From positions 2,985,029 through 3,049,028 of the forward strand of contig NZ_CH902578.1 of the NCBI RefSeq assembly GCF_000152805.1: 64,000 bases of DNA, written 5' to 3'. The DNA is from Maritimibacter alkaliphilus HTCC2654 (GTDB lineage: Bacteria > Pseudomonadota > Alphaproteobacteria > Rhodobacterales > Rhodobacteraceae). The notes below the pieces were generated by a model that made no database searches, was not told the DNA's origin, and worked only from the letters and a program-made list of their open reading frames with translations. The position numbers were made by a program, and so were the translations under genes. The stretch's first letter is position 1. Every line of letters begins with the position of its first letter. Below, in pieces: positions 56,496 through 64,000 of the stretch.

Positions 56496-59063
56496 TCAGA
56501 ACAGGTCCAGCAGTCGTTCGATGTAGTCGCGTTCGACCTGCGGGCGCTCTGTTTCACCCGACCGGCGACGCAACTCTTCCATCAGTTCCTCGGCCCGGCG
56601 ATAGACGTCTTCGCCATCGGCGAGCGGGCTGTCCGACGACAGCGCCCCGCGCTCGCCCGCCTCGCGACCCAGCGGGTCACGCTCGTTGCCCTGCGGCCCA
56701 CCGCGGTTCGCGCTTTGCTCGCCGCCCTGCTGGCCTTCCTGCTGTTGCTCGGCCTCGCGCCGCATCGCGTCTTCGAGGTTGCGCATCCCTTCGCGCATTT
56801 CCTCCATCGCATCCGCCTGACGGTCGAGCGCACCCGAGGTGTCGCCCCGTTCCAGCGCCTCGGCGGCTTCGTCCATCGCGCGGCCCGCGCGGTCCAGCGC
56901 GTCGCGTGCCGCTTCGCCCTCTTCCGTGCCGGCACCGGGCAGGTTGTTGCGCTGGCGTTCCAGTTCGCGCTCCAACTGCCGCTGGCGCTGCGACAGGCTG
57001 CCCTGAAGGTCGCTCTGACCTTCCTGCGTGCCCTGCTGGCCCTGTCCCGGCTGCCCCTCACCGGGCTGGTTCTGCCCCATCTGGTCGCCGTTCTGACCTT
57101 CCTGGCCCTGCTGTCCTTGCTGTTGCCCCTGCTGCTGGCCCTGTTGGCCCTGCTGTCCTTCCTGCTCCTGAAACGTCTCGTCGGACAGGTCGCGCTGGTT
57201 GCGCAGGGTCTCCTGCAAGCCGCGCATCGCCTGTTGTCCCGGCGACTGCTGGCCCTGACCCTGCTGTTGGGTCATCTGCATGTTTTCCATCATCTGCTGG
57301 AGCATCTGGAGCATCTGCGCCGCTTCCTCGGTCCGGCCCTCACGCATCAGTTCCTCGATGCGGTCCATCATCTCCTGCAAATCCTGCTGGGTCGTCTCCA
57401 TCGTGTTGTCGCCCTGATCGGGCTGATCCAGCTGGTTCTCGGGCGGCTGCGCGTTCTGCGCCAACTGCTCCATGTAGTCGCGCATCGCCTCGCGCAACTC
57501 GTCCATCAGTTCCGACAACTCGTCCGGGGTCGCGCCCTGCCGCATGGCTTCCTGCAACCGTTCCTGCGCCCGGCGCAGCCGTTCGAGCGCGTCGTTCAGA
57601 GCGCCTTCCTCCAGTTCGATGGCGAGATCCCAAAGTGCCTGAGCCACCTCGTCCCGCACCGACGGGTTCAGGTCTTCTTCTTCCAACGGACCCAGCGAGG
57701 CGCGCAGCATCTCGGCCTGCTCGGCCTTGGGGAAGAAATCCTCCGGGCGGTTCGAAATCGCGCGCAGGATGCGGGCCGACGCCGCAGCGTTGTCCGTGGT
57801 CCAAAGGATGTCACGGCGCATCTCGATCACGGCCTGAGCGATGGGGTTCAGAAACCGGCGGCCCGGCAACACGATGTCGAACGGGGTGCTGGTCCCGGTC
57901 TGGCCCGCCGCGTCGGTCGCGGTGAACGTCACCGAAACCGGCAGTTCCGCCCAGGGGTGCTGCGCGAAGTTTTCGACCAGAAGCTCCTCGACTTCCGAGC
58001 GGTCGCCGCGGAAGGGCATCGGCAGATCGACCAGGATCGGCTCGCGCGGTTCGGGTTCTGCGGCTAGGCCGAAGGTGCGGTCGACGCTCGGCATGTCGAT
58101 GGTGACCTGCGCCGTGCCGGTGGCCACACCGTAATCGTCGGTCGCGCGGAAGCCCTGACGCATCTCGCCCGCGAGGGTGCGGGACAACTCGCCCGACACC
58201 TCGATGGCCGGGTCCGCGTCGTCGATCGCGCTCACCTGCCATTCGTCATCGCCAATGGTGAGTGTGCCGTCGGTGTCGATGGTGAACAGGCGCGTCGGCA
58301 CCGGCTCGGTCGGCGGTTCCTCCGACCATGTCTCGGTGATCTCGATTTCGTCGACCTTGCCGTAAAGGCGCAGGGTGACGCGCGAGCCTTCGGGCACTTG
58401 AAGCGTGCCGGGGGCCTGATCGCCAAGGTAAAGCGTGGGTTTCCCGGTGTAGGACGGCGGTTCGACCCAGCCCTCCCAGCTTGCCTGTGCGACCTGATCG
58501 CCACCCGCGCCGGGGATCATGGCGGTCAGCCCCGGACCCGCGGCGCGCACGCCGAAGAGCAGCGCGACCGCGAGGGCGGTGAGCGCGATGAGGCGGATGG
58601 CATAGGGATCGCGCGGGGCGAGGTCGGCCCGGGGTGCCTGACCCTTGGCGGCGTCCAGCTTGGTCGCCATGCGCGCAAGATGCGCCTCCCACACGGCGCG
58701 CGAGCCGAGGTCGGTTGCCCCGACGGCCTGTGCATCGGCCAGCGCCGCGATGGGCGCGCCGGGGAGAGAGGCGTCGAGACGCGCCATCGCGTCGATCTTG
58801 GTGGGGGCCCGGTATCGGGCGAAGCCCAGAACCAGCGTTGCGATCCCCGCGATCACCACAAGCCCCGCGACGACCTGCGTGACCAGCAGCGGCGCGATAG
58901 CGGCAAGGCCGGACAACGCCCATGCGAGGGCGAGGAACAAGACTGTGGCAAGGGGCCAGAACGCGCGTGTCAGCCGTTCGACGAACAGCCCCGCCCATGT
59001 CAGGCGGAGCGGGCGTTTCACGCGCGCGGCGGCGGCTTCGGGGAGATTGTCGTAACGCTCCAT
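56496..59063 (-). CDS. TIGR02302 / DUF4175 family membrane protein
   Basis: An 855-residue protein typical of alphaproteobacteria. Three membrane segments in the first 190 residues (PLATVLFLALAWALSGLAAI; LVVIAGIATLVLGF; LIALTALAVALLFGV), then a periplasmic-like beta-rich part (SWEGWVEPPSYTGKP) and a long helical, very Gln-rich region (about residues 560-700, QQGQQGQQQGQQQGQQGQ) and acidic end. Function unknown; it stands next to lysA, suggesting an envelope role. Confidence 0.88.
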   Translation of the reverse strand: MERYDNLPEAAAARVKRPLRLTWAGLFVERLTRAFWPLATVLFLALAWALSGLAAIAPLLVTQVVAGLVVIAGIATLVLGFARYRAPTKIDAMARLDASLPGAPIAALADAQAVGATDLGSRAVWEAHLARMATKLDAAKGQAPRADLAPRDPYAIRLIALTALAVALLFGVRAAGPGLTAMIPGAGGDQVAQASWEGWVEPPSYTGKPTLYLGDQAPGTLQVPEGSRVTLRLYGKVDEIEITETWSEEPPTEPVPTRLFTIDTDGTLTIGDDEWQVSAIDDADPAIEVSGELSRTLAGEMRQGFRATDDYGVATGTAQVTIDMPSVDRTFGLAAEPEPREPILVDLPMPFRGDRSEVEELLVENFAQHPWAELPVSVTFTATDAAGQTGTSTPFDIVLPGRRFLNPIAQAVIEMRRDILWTTDNAAASARILRAISNRPEDFFPKAEQAEMLRASLGPLEEEDLNPSVRDEVAQALWDLAIELEEGALNDALERLRRAQERLQEAMRQGATPDELSELMDELREAMRDYMEQLAQNAQPPENQLDQPDQGDNTMETTQQDLQEMMDRIEELMREGRTEEAAQMLQMLQQMMENMQMTQQQGQGQQSPGQQAMRGLQETLRNQRDLSDETFQEQEGQQGQQGQQQGQQQGQQGQEGQNGDQMGQNQPGEGQPGQGQQGTQEGQSDLQGSLSQRQRQLERELERQRNNLPGAGTEEGEAARDALDRAGRAMDEAAEALERGDTSGALDRQADAMEEMREGMRNLEDAMRREAEQQQEGQQGGEQSANRGGPQGNERDPLGREAGERGALSSDSPLADGEDVYRRAEELMEELRRRSGETERPQVERDYIERLLDLF

Positions 59064-59099
59064 CGGGGCCTTTCGCTGTCTCGCGGCCCCGAATTTAGG

Positions 59100-60365
59100 T
59101 CAGAGCCACTCAGGTATCGTATCGCGGGCCAGCATCTCTTCATAGGTGGGACGCGCGCGTATGACCGCAAAGTGATCCCCGTCCACCAGCACCTCGGGGA
59201 TGAGGGGGCGCGAGTTATACTCCGACGCCATCACCGCGCCGTACGCGCCCGCCGAACGGAAGGCGACCAGATCGCCCGCGCCCAAGGGCGGCAGATTGCG
59301 CTGCTTGGCGAAGGTGTCGCCCGTTTCGCAGACCGGGCCGACGATGTCGTGCGGAGCCTGTTCGACACCCGGCGCGGCCTCGATCACCGGCACGATGTCG
59401 TGGTGCGCGTCATACATCGACGGGCGCACGAGGTCGTTCATCGCACTGTCGAGAATAAGGAAATCACGGCCTTCGCCATGCTTCAGATAGATCACCGAAC
59501 TGACCATGAGGCCCGCGTTGCCCGCGATCAGCCGCCCCGGTTCGATCTCGATCTCGCAGCCCAGATCGCCCACCGTCTCGCGGATCACCTGCCCGTATTC
59601 AAGCGGCAGGGGCGGGGCCTGATTGGAGGTCTCGTAGGGAATGCCGAGCCCGCCGCCGAGGTCCAGCCGAATGATCTCGTGCCCGTCCTCACGCAATCCG
59701 TGAGTGAGGTCCGCGACCTTCTCGTAGGCTGCGCGGAAAGGCGCCAGATCGGTCAGCTGTGATCCGATGTGGACGTCGATCCCCACGGCTTTCACACCGG
59801 GGAGGCCGCGAATCTCGGCATAGACCTCGCGCGCCCGCGCTATGGGAATGCCGAACTTGTTCTCGGACTTGCCGGTCGCGATCTTGGCGTGGGTCTTGGC
59901 GTCGACATCCGGGTTCACACGGATGGTCACCGGGGCCACCGTGTCCATCGACATGGCGACCTCGTTCAGCGCCAGAAGCTCCGGCTCGCTTTCCACGTTG
60001 AACTGGCGGATGCCGTTTTCCAGAGCGAGGCGCATCTCGTCGCGCGTCTTGCCGACGCCGGAAAACACGATCCGGTCGCCCGGAATGCCGGCGGCCAGCG
60101 CGCGGCGATACTCACCGCCCGACACCACGTCGGCACCGGCCCCCAGATCGCCCATCAGCTTGACGACGGCGAGGTTGGAGTTGGCCTTCATCGCATAGCA
60201 GATCAGGTGATCCATGCCCGCTAGCGCCTCGTCGAACACCTGATAATGGCGGCGCAGGGTCGCGGCGGAATAGACGTAGAAGGGCGTGCCGACACTGCGG
60301 GCGATATCGGTGATCGACACGTCCTCGGCGTGCAGAACGCCGTCCTTGTAGATGAAGTGGTCCAT
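59100..60365 (-). CDS. lysA: diaminopimelate decarboxylase
   Basis: PLP enzyme for the last step of lysine synthesis, 421 residues. Lys60 in LICYAMKANSN binds PLP; VGIDVHIGSQLTDLAPF, LDLGGGLGIPYE, EPGRLIAGNAG and GPVCETGDTFA follow. Normal length. It lies 36 bases upstream of the DUF4175 gene; the small lipoprotein gene often found next to lysA is not seen. Confidence 0.97.
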   Translation of the reverse strand: MDHFIYKDGVLHAEDVSITDIARSVGTPFYVYSAATLRRHYQVFDEALAGMDHLICYAMKANSNLAVVKLMGDLGAGADVVSGGEYRRALAAGIPGDRIVFSGVGKTRDEMRLALENGIRQFNVESEPELLALNEVAMSMDTVAPVTIRVNPDVDAKTHAKIATGKSENKFGIPIARAREVYAEIRGLPGVKAVGIDVHIGSQLTDLAPFRAAYEKVADLTHGLREDGHEIIRLDLGGGLGIPYETSNQAPPLPLEYGQVIRETVGDLGCEIEIEPGRLIAGNAGLMVSSVIYLKHGEGRDFLILDSAMNDLVRPSMYDAHHDIVPVIEAAPGVEQAPHDIVGPVCETGDTFAKQRNLPPLGAGDLVAFRSAGAYGAVMASEYNSRPLIPEVLVDGDHFAVIRARPTYEEMLARDTIPEWL

Positions 60366-60508
60366 TCCGGCCCCCTGAGAAATGCCCGAACGCCCTACAC
60401 CGCGCGAAACCCGCGATCAATGAGGATCGAAGGCGGTTTCCTTTGGAGAATCGACCGGGCCGGTGCTTTCATGGGCTTGGCAGCCGGACACATCGGAAGG
60501 GCCAAGCC

Positions 60509-61330
60509 ATGGACACGCGCGAATTCGCAGACCTCGAGCGCCGGGAATGGGCCGATGCAGATGTCGCGCAGTCTTATGCCAATGCCTTTGCCAAAGCCTC
60601 GGACATGGTGGTGCCGCATCTGGTGGCGGCGGTGGACACTGGACCGGGGCGGACCGTGCTCGACCTTTGCTGCGGCCACGGCAACGTCGCGGCGGGGCTT
60701 GTCGCAACGGGCGCGGATGTGACCGGGCTGGATTTCTCGGCCGCCATGCTGGACCTCGCGCGGGCCAATGTCCCGGATGCACGCTTCGTCGAGGGCGACG
60801 CCATGACCCTCCCATTCGCAGGCGCGGACTTCGATGCGGTGACCATCGGTTTCGGAATGCCGCATCTGCCCGACCCACCCGCCGCCCTGCACGAGGCGCG
60901 GCGCGTTCTCAAACCCGGCGGCAGGATCGCCTTTTCCGTCTGGTGCGGGCCCGAGGTCGACACGGCGCTGGGCTATGTCTTCGACGCCATCGCCACGCAT
61001 GGCGACCCGTCCATCGTTCTGCCACCGGGGCCGGGGGCGAACGATTACGCCGACCCCGACACGGCCTATCCCGCATTGGACGCCGCCGGTTTCACGGCGT
61101 TCAGCTGCGAAACGGTCCCGGCACGCTGGGACGTCACCGATCCCGGCGCGCCCTATGACTTTTTCCTCGAAGGCACGGCGCGGGGCGGGGCGCTTCTGCG
61201 CCCGCAGCCCGACGCACAGGCCCGCGCCATTCGCGCAGCGGTCGTCGCCCGCGTCCGCGCCAATCATGGCGATGGCCCCCGTTGGAACGTTCCCATACCG
61301 GCTGTCGTCACCTCGGCGCGCGCGATTTAG
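60509..61330 (+). CDS. class I SAM-dependent methyltransferase
   Basis: A 273-residue enzyme with motif I VLDLCCGHGNVAAGLVATGA, VTGLDFSAAMLDLARANVPD, and the UbiE-like PDPPAALHEARRVLKPGGRI. Substrate unknown. ATG 60509 gives the family start. Confidence 0.85.
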   Translation: MDTREFADLERREWADADVAQSYANAFAKASDMVVPHLVAAVDTGPGRTVLDLCCGHGNVAAGLVATGADVTGLDFSAAMLDLARANVPDARFVEGDAMTLPFAGADFDAVTIGFGMPHLPDPPAALHEARRVLKPGGRIAFSVWCGPEVDTALGYVFDAIATHGDPSIVLPPGPGANDYADPDTAYPALDAAGFTAFSCETVPARWDVTDPGAPYDFFLEGTARGGALLRPQPDAQARAIRAAVVARVRANHGDGPRWNVPIPAVVTSARAI

Positions 61331-61510
61331 GGCAATCCCGCCTGTGGATAAGTGATTATCCGCGGTGAGCGAACGGAAAACCCGGTCTCGTTTCCACGCC
61401 AAACCCAATTCCCGAGAAAACCAACCTTTTGTCCGGAACGCATCACAGTCTTGCCCGATTTGGCGGCGATACAATTTCTTGTTGGGGCGATGACTGTAGA
61501 AAGATCAATT

Positions 61511-62416
61511 ATGGACCGACTGACCGAAATGGAGGCCTTCGCCACTGTCGTGGACCAAGGCGGCTTCACGGACGCGGCGAAGAAAATGGGGATTTCCAAG
61601 TCTGCCGTCTCCAAGCACGTATCCTCGCTGGAGGCGCGCCTCGGTGCCCGCCTTCTCAATCGCACCACGCGCCGCGTCTCGCCGACCGAAATCGGTCTGG
61701 CCTACTATGATCGCGCCCGCCGCGTTCTGAACGACGCGGGGGAGGCCGACGCACTGGTGACCTCGATGCAAAGCGCGCCCTCGGGCCTTCTGCGCATCTC
61801 GGTGAACACCGACTTCGGCGTGAACCACCTGTCGCCGGTTCTGGGCCAGTTCCTTCAGGACTTCCCGGACGTAAACGTGAACATGGTTCTGAACAACCGC
61901 TACGTCGAGCTGATCTCGGAGGGCTTCGACATGGCCATCCGCGTGGGCGAGATGGAAGACAGCAGCCTGCGCGCCCGCAAGATCGCGGACACGACCCGGC
62001 GCATGGTCGGCAGCCCGAACTACTTCCAGAAATACGGTCGCCCGATGCGCATCGACGACCTGAACGAACACAAGCTTCTGCACTACAGCTCGCAATCCTC
62101 GGGCAACGTGTGGAAAGTGCCGGCCCCCTCGGGCGAAGTGCGTCAGGTGCGCACCGCCGGGTGGCTTTCGGTCAACGACGGTCAATCGCTTCTCAACGCC
62201 GCAATCGCCGGTCTCGGCATCGCTTACCTGCCCTCCTTCCTCTACGCCGACGCGCTGGAGCAGGGGCTGGTCGAGGACGCGATCCCCGAGCTTCCGATGG
62301 ATGTGCAGGGCATTTACGCGGTCTACCCGCCGGGCCGTTTCACCCAGCCCAAGGTCCGTGCCTTCATCGACTTCCTTGTCGCGGCATTCAACGACAAGGG
62401 CCCCGACAACTGGTAA
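61511..62416 (+). CDS. LysR-family transcriptional regulator
   Basis: A 301-residue regulator: HTH MDRLTEMEAFATVVDQGGFT, DAAKKMGISKSAVSKHVSSL, EARLGARLLNRTTRRVSPTE, followed by the ligand domain (LLRISVNTDFGVNHLSPVLG, FDMAIRVGEMEDSSL). ATG 61511 is the family start. Upstream, GGATAA-GTGA-TTATCC at 61346-61361 forms a small inverted repeat. The target is unknown, since no metabolic gene is divergent. Confidence 0.92.
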   Translation: MDRLTEMEAFATVVDQGGFTDAAKKMGISKSAVSKHVSSLEARLGARLLNRTTRRVSPTEIGLAYYDRARRVLNDAGEADALVTSMQSAPSGLLRISVNTDFGVNHLSPVLGQFLQDFPDVNVNMVLNNRYVELISEGFDMAIRVGEMEDSSLRARKIADTTRRMVGSPNYFQKYGRPMRIDDLNEHKLLHYSSQSSGNVWKVPAPSGEVRQVRTAGWLSVNDGQSLLNAAIAGLGIAYLPSFLYADALEQGLVEDAIPELPMDVQGIYAVYPPGRFTQPKVRAFIDFLVAAFNDKGPDNW

Positions 62417-62463
62417 TACGGACGGTCGGTCCAGACTTTCCCAGCCTGACATAAGGGCAACCT

Positions 62464-62506
62464 GAGCACCAGAAGGATGGCAGTCCTCTGGTGCTCGTTC
62501 TTTTTT
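62464..62506 (+). terminator. terminator of the LysR gene
   Basis: GAGCACCAGA (62464-62473) pairs with TCTGGTGCTC (62487-62496), then a TTCTTTTTT run. Confidence 0.88.
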
Positions 62507-62574
62507 GAAGGCGACGACCCTTCGGGTGCGAATGTCTTTTGCGCGACGTCTCGGGTAAGGTTAAACTGTTAAGT

Positions 62575-63186
62575 ATGAGCGAATTACCCTGGATCGACAT
62601 CGCGTCTTATGTCGCCTCGTCCCTGGTGTTCGTTGCCTTTTTCATGAAGGCGATCCTGCCGCTCAGATTGATGGCCATCGCATCGAATGTCGCCTTCATC
62701 GTCTATGCCTTGGGCGCGGGGCTTGTTCCGATCCTCGTCCTTCACCTTTGCCTCTTGCCCCTCAATGCCTGGCGTATTCTGCAACATATGGCGGTCGTGC
62801 GGCGTGTGCGCGATGCCGCCACCGGAGCGCCTGACATTCGCAAGATCCTGCCGCTGATGCAGATGCAGACCTATGGCGCGGGCGACGTGATCTTCCGCAA
62901 GGGCGATCCGGGCCGGTCGCTCAGGTATCTGGCGGAAGGTCGCGTTCGGTTCGACGAAGTGGGGGTCGAGATCGGCGAGGGAACCGTTTTCGGCGAGATC
63001 GCTCTGTTCCTCGATACCCAAAGCCGCACCGCGACCGCGACCTGCCTGACCGACTGCACGGTTTATCGGTTGTCGAAGGAAAAGGTGATCGAACTCACCG
63101 TGCTCGATCCGGGTTTCGGGCTGTTCCTGACGCGCATGGTGGCCGAGCGTCTTCAACAGAATGTCGAGGCGACGCGGTCTGCCTAG
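62575..63186 (+). CDS. membrane protein with cyclic-nucleotide-binding domain
   Basis: A 203-residue protein. Hydrophobic segments at the start (IASYVASSLVFVAFFMKAIL; AIASNVAFIVYALGAGLVPI; VLHLCLLPLN) make up three membrane spans, followed by a cNMP/CAP-ED domain (about 95-200) with YGAGDVIFRKGDPGRSLRYL and EIGEGTVFGEIALFLDTQSR. No output DNA-binding domain. The gene ends within four bases of the converging GNAT-type gene. Confidence 0.85.
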   Translation: MSELPWIDIASYVASSLVFVAFFMKAILPLRLMAIASNVAFIVYALGAGLVPILVLHLCLLPLNAWRILQHMAVVRRVRDAATGAPDIRKILPLMQMQTYGAGDVIFRKGDPGRSLRYLAEGRVRFDEVGVEIGEGTVFGEIALFLDTQSRTATATCLTDCTVYRLSKEKVIELTVLDPGFGLFLTRMVAERLQQNVEATRSA

Positions 63187-64000
63187 GTCGGGCGTCGCGC
63201 GGTCCACATGCTACCGGCCTGTCGCCCCGCATCGCAAGCGAGAGCGAGCGCCCCGCGCGGGGTGAAGGAGTAGATCCGAACCTTGGTCGCTTCGACCCCC
63301 TGATCCGTCCAAGTGCGTTTGAAGTCGTCGAGCCGCCCCTGAAAGTCGATCCTCGACACACCCTTCCCGGCCAACTCCCGCAACAGATAGAACTGTTTCA
63401 GGATACCGGGCGCATACTTGCGGTAGTCTTCGTCATAGGCGGTCTTGTGTGCCCAGTAGGTGCCGCCATAGAGCTCGCCGATGCTCATGGCGATGGATTT
63501 GCCGTCGAGATCGAGAAAGGTCAGATGCAGCCGCCCATGTTCGGCCAGCGTGCGGCAGTAGAAGCGGAAGAAGCTTTCCTGCTGCGGGTCGGTCGCAAGC
63601 GCGACCCCGGCGCGGGATTTCCACCCGCTTGCCTCGATCGCGAGTGCGGTGTCGAGCAGGGCGTCGACGTCCGACACGGACGGTGTCAGAAACGCCGTTT
63701 CTAGCTTTCCAAGCTCCGTCAGCCGTCGTTCGCGCCGGCGGATGGATTGCGCGGTCTTTTTCTTCAGGTGCTGCGACGGGTCCGTCCACGTCGTGTCGAG
63801 GTTCAGCCACGGCTTTGCCAGCCCCGGCAGCGGGCGTGTCAGCACCAGTGCGCGGCCACGGGCCTCGTCCCGAAGGGCGGGGATGAGGGGCGAATGCGCC
63901 GGATAGTCGCCAAGCGTGATCGGGGCCCCGAAACCGATGAGGGCACGGGCAATCGCGGGAATAGCCGCTTCCGAACGGCGCGGAATTTCGACCCCGCCGC
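63183..64000 (-). CDS. GNAT/BioF2-like acetyltransferase (N-terminus cut by window edge)
   Basis: Open to the window edge, about 272 codons visible. The last 200 residues are FemAB/BioF2-type: HLKKKTAQSIRRRERRLTEL, DALLDTALAIEASGWKSRAG, GRLHLTFLDLDGKSIAMSIG, YDEDYRKYAPGILKQFYLLR. A role in cell-surface or cellulose-related acetylation is possible, but the substrate cannot be told. The start lies beyond base 64,000. Confidence 0.8.
   Translation of the reverse strand, partial: GGVEIPRRSEAAIPAIARALIGFGAPITLGDYPAHSPLIPALRDEARGRALVLTRPLPGLAKPWLNLDTTWTDPSQHLKKKTAQSIRRRERRLTELGKLETAFLTPSVSDVDALLDTALAIEASGWKSRAGVALATDPQQESFFRFYCRTLAEHGRLHLTFLDLDGKSIAMSIGELYGGTYWAHKTAYDEDYRKYAPGILKQFYLLRELAGKGVSRIDFQGRLDDFKRTWTDQGVEATKVRIYSFTPRGALALACDAGRQAGSMWTARRPT

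Noticed and set aside
56463-58067. 534-codon plus-strand frame, Leu-rich and membrane-like
   Set aside because: Antisense of the Gln-rich DUF4175 gene; CAG/CTG complementarity gives false Leu-rich hydrophobic sequence.
1-64000. CRISPR arrays, rRNA genes or insertion sequences
   Set aside because: I saw no regularly spaced direct repeats, no rRNA sequence and no transposase gene.

Overview
The window comes from a high-GC alphaproteobacterium. The gene content (L-malyl-CoA lyase, a DgcN/DgcA D-glutamate cluster, a TIGR02302/DUF4175 protein, rpmI-rplT next to pheS, DUF1244 and YtoQ proteins) points to Rhodobacterales. It has two parts: most of a temperate-phage genome (1 to about 26,027) and an ordinary chromosomal stretch (about 26,060 to 64,000).

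Prophage. It is integrated at the 3' end of an elongator tRNA-Met gene. A large serine recombinase lies against that tRNA, and its last codons and stop are the antisense of the tRNA. The left end of the element is outside the window. From right to left there is: recombinase with two small partners (24.1-26.0 kb); a chain of tiny ATGA-overlapping genes (22.2-23.8 kb) behind a promoter with an operator in its spacer; a CI-like repressor and divergent Cro-like gene (21.4-22.0 kb); an early region with a CII-like regulator on the minus strand and four small genes, three of them with two membrane segments, on the plus strand (18.6-21.2 kb); a replication and nucleotide-metabolism operon (12.0-18.4 kb: HD phosphohydrolase, MT-A70 methyltransferase, zinc-finger/Toprim primase, P4-type primase-helicase); and a lambda-like packaging, head and tail operon (1-11.9 kb). 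The morphogenesis block follows lambda order: small terminase, large terminase, gpW, portal, protease/scaffold/capsid, DUF2190, FII-like joiner, tail terminator, tail tube, G/GT chaperones, tape measure. The large terminase has an in-frame amber codon, so the prophage may be defective. The chaperone pair carries a textbook A AAA AAC -1 slippery site.

Host part, left to right: SH3b protein, mscS, mscL, PLDc_N protein, EF-hand protein, YtoQ; pheT, ASCH, YrhK, DUF2513 and pheS (pheS and pheT are separated by three small genes); rplT-rpmI; pyk; N-formylglutamate amidohydrolase, DUF1244 and DODA-type dioxygenase; OmpA-family protein; a D-amino-acid module (dat, dgcA, dgcN) that could channel D-amino acids to L-glutamate; L-malyl-CoA lyase; glycosyltransferase; an AraC/GyrI set; accA; PNPOx-like protein, plsC, ftsX, ftsE; a zinc-ribbon membrane protein; a MobA-like hydroxylase with divergent MarR regulator and palindromic operator; DUF4175 protein, lysA, a methyltransferase, a LysR regulator, a cyclic-nucleotide-domain membrane protein and a truncated GNAT-type gene. 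Three copies of a GC-rich palindromic intergenic repeat lie among the host genes.
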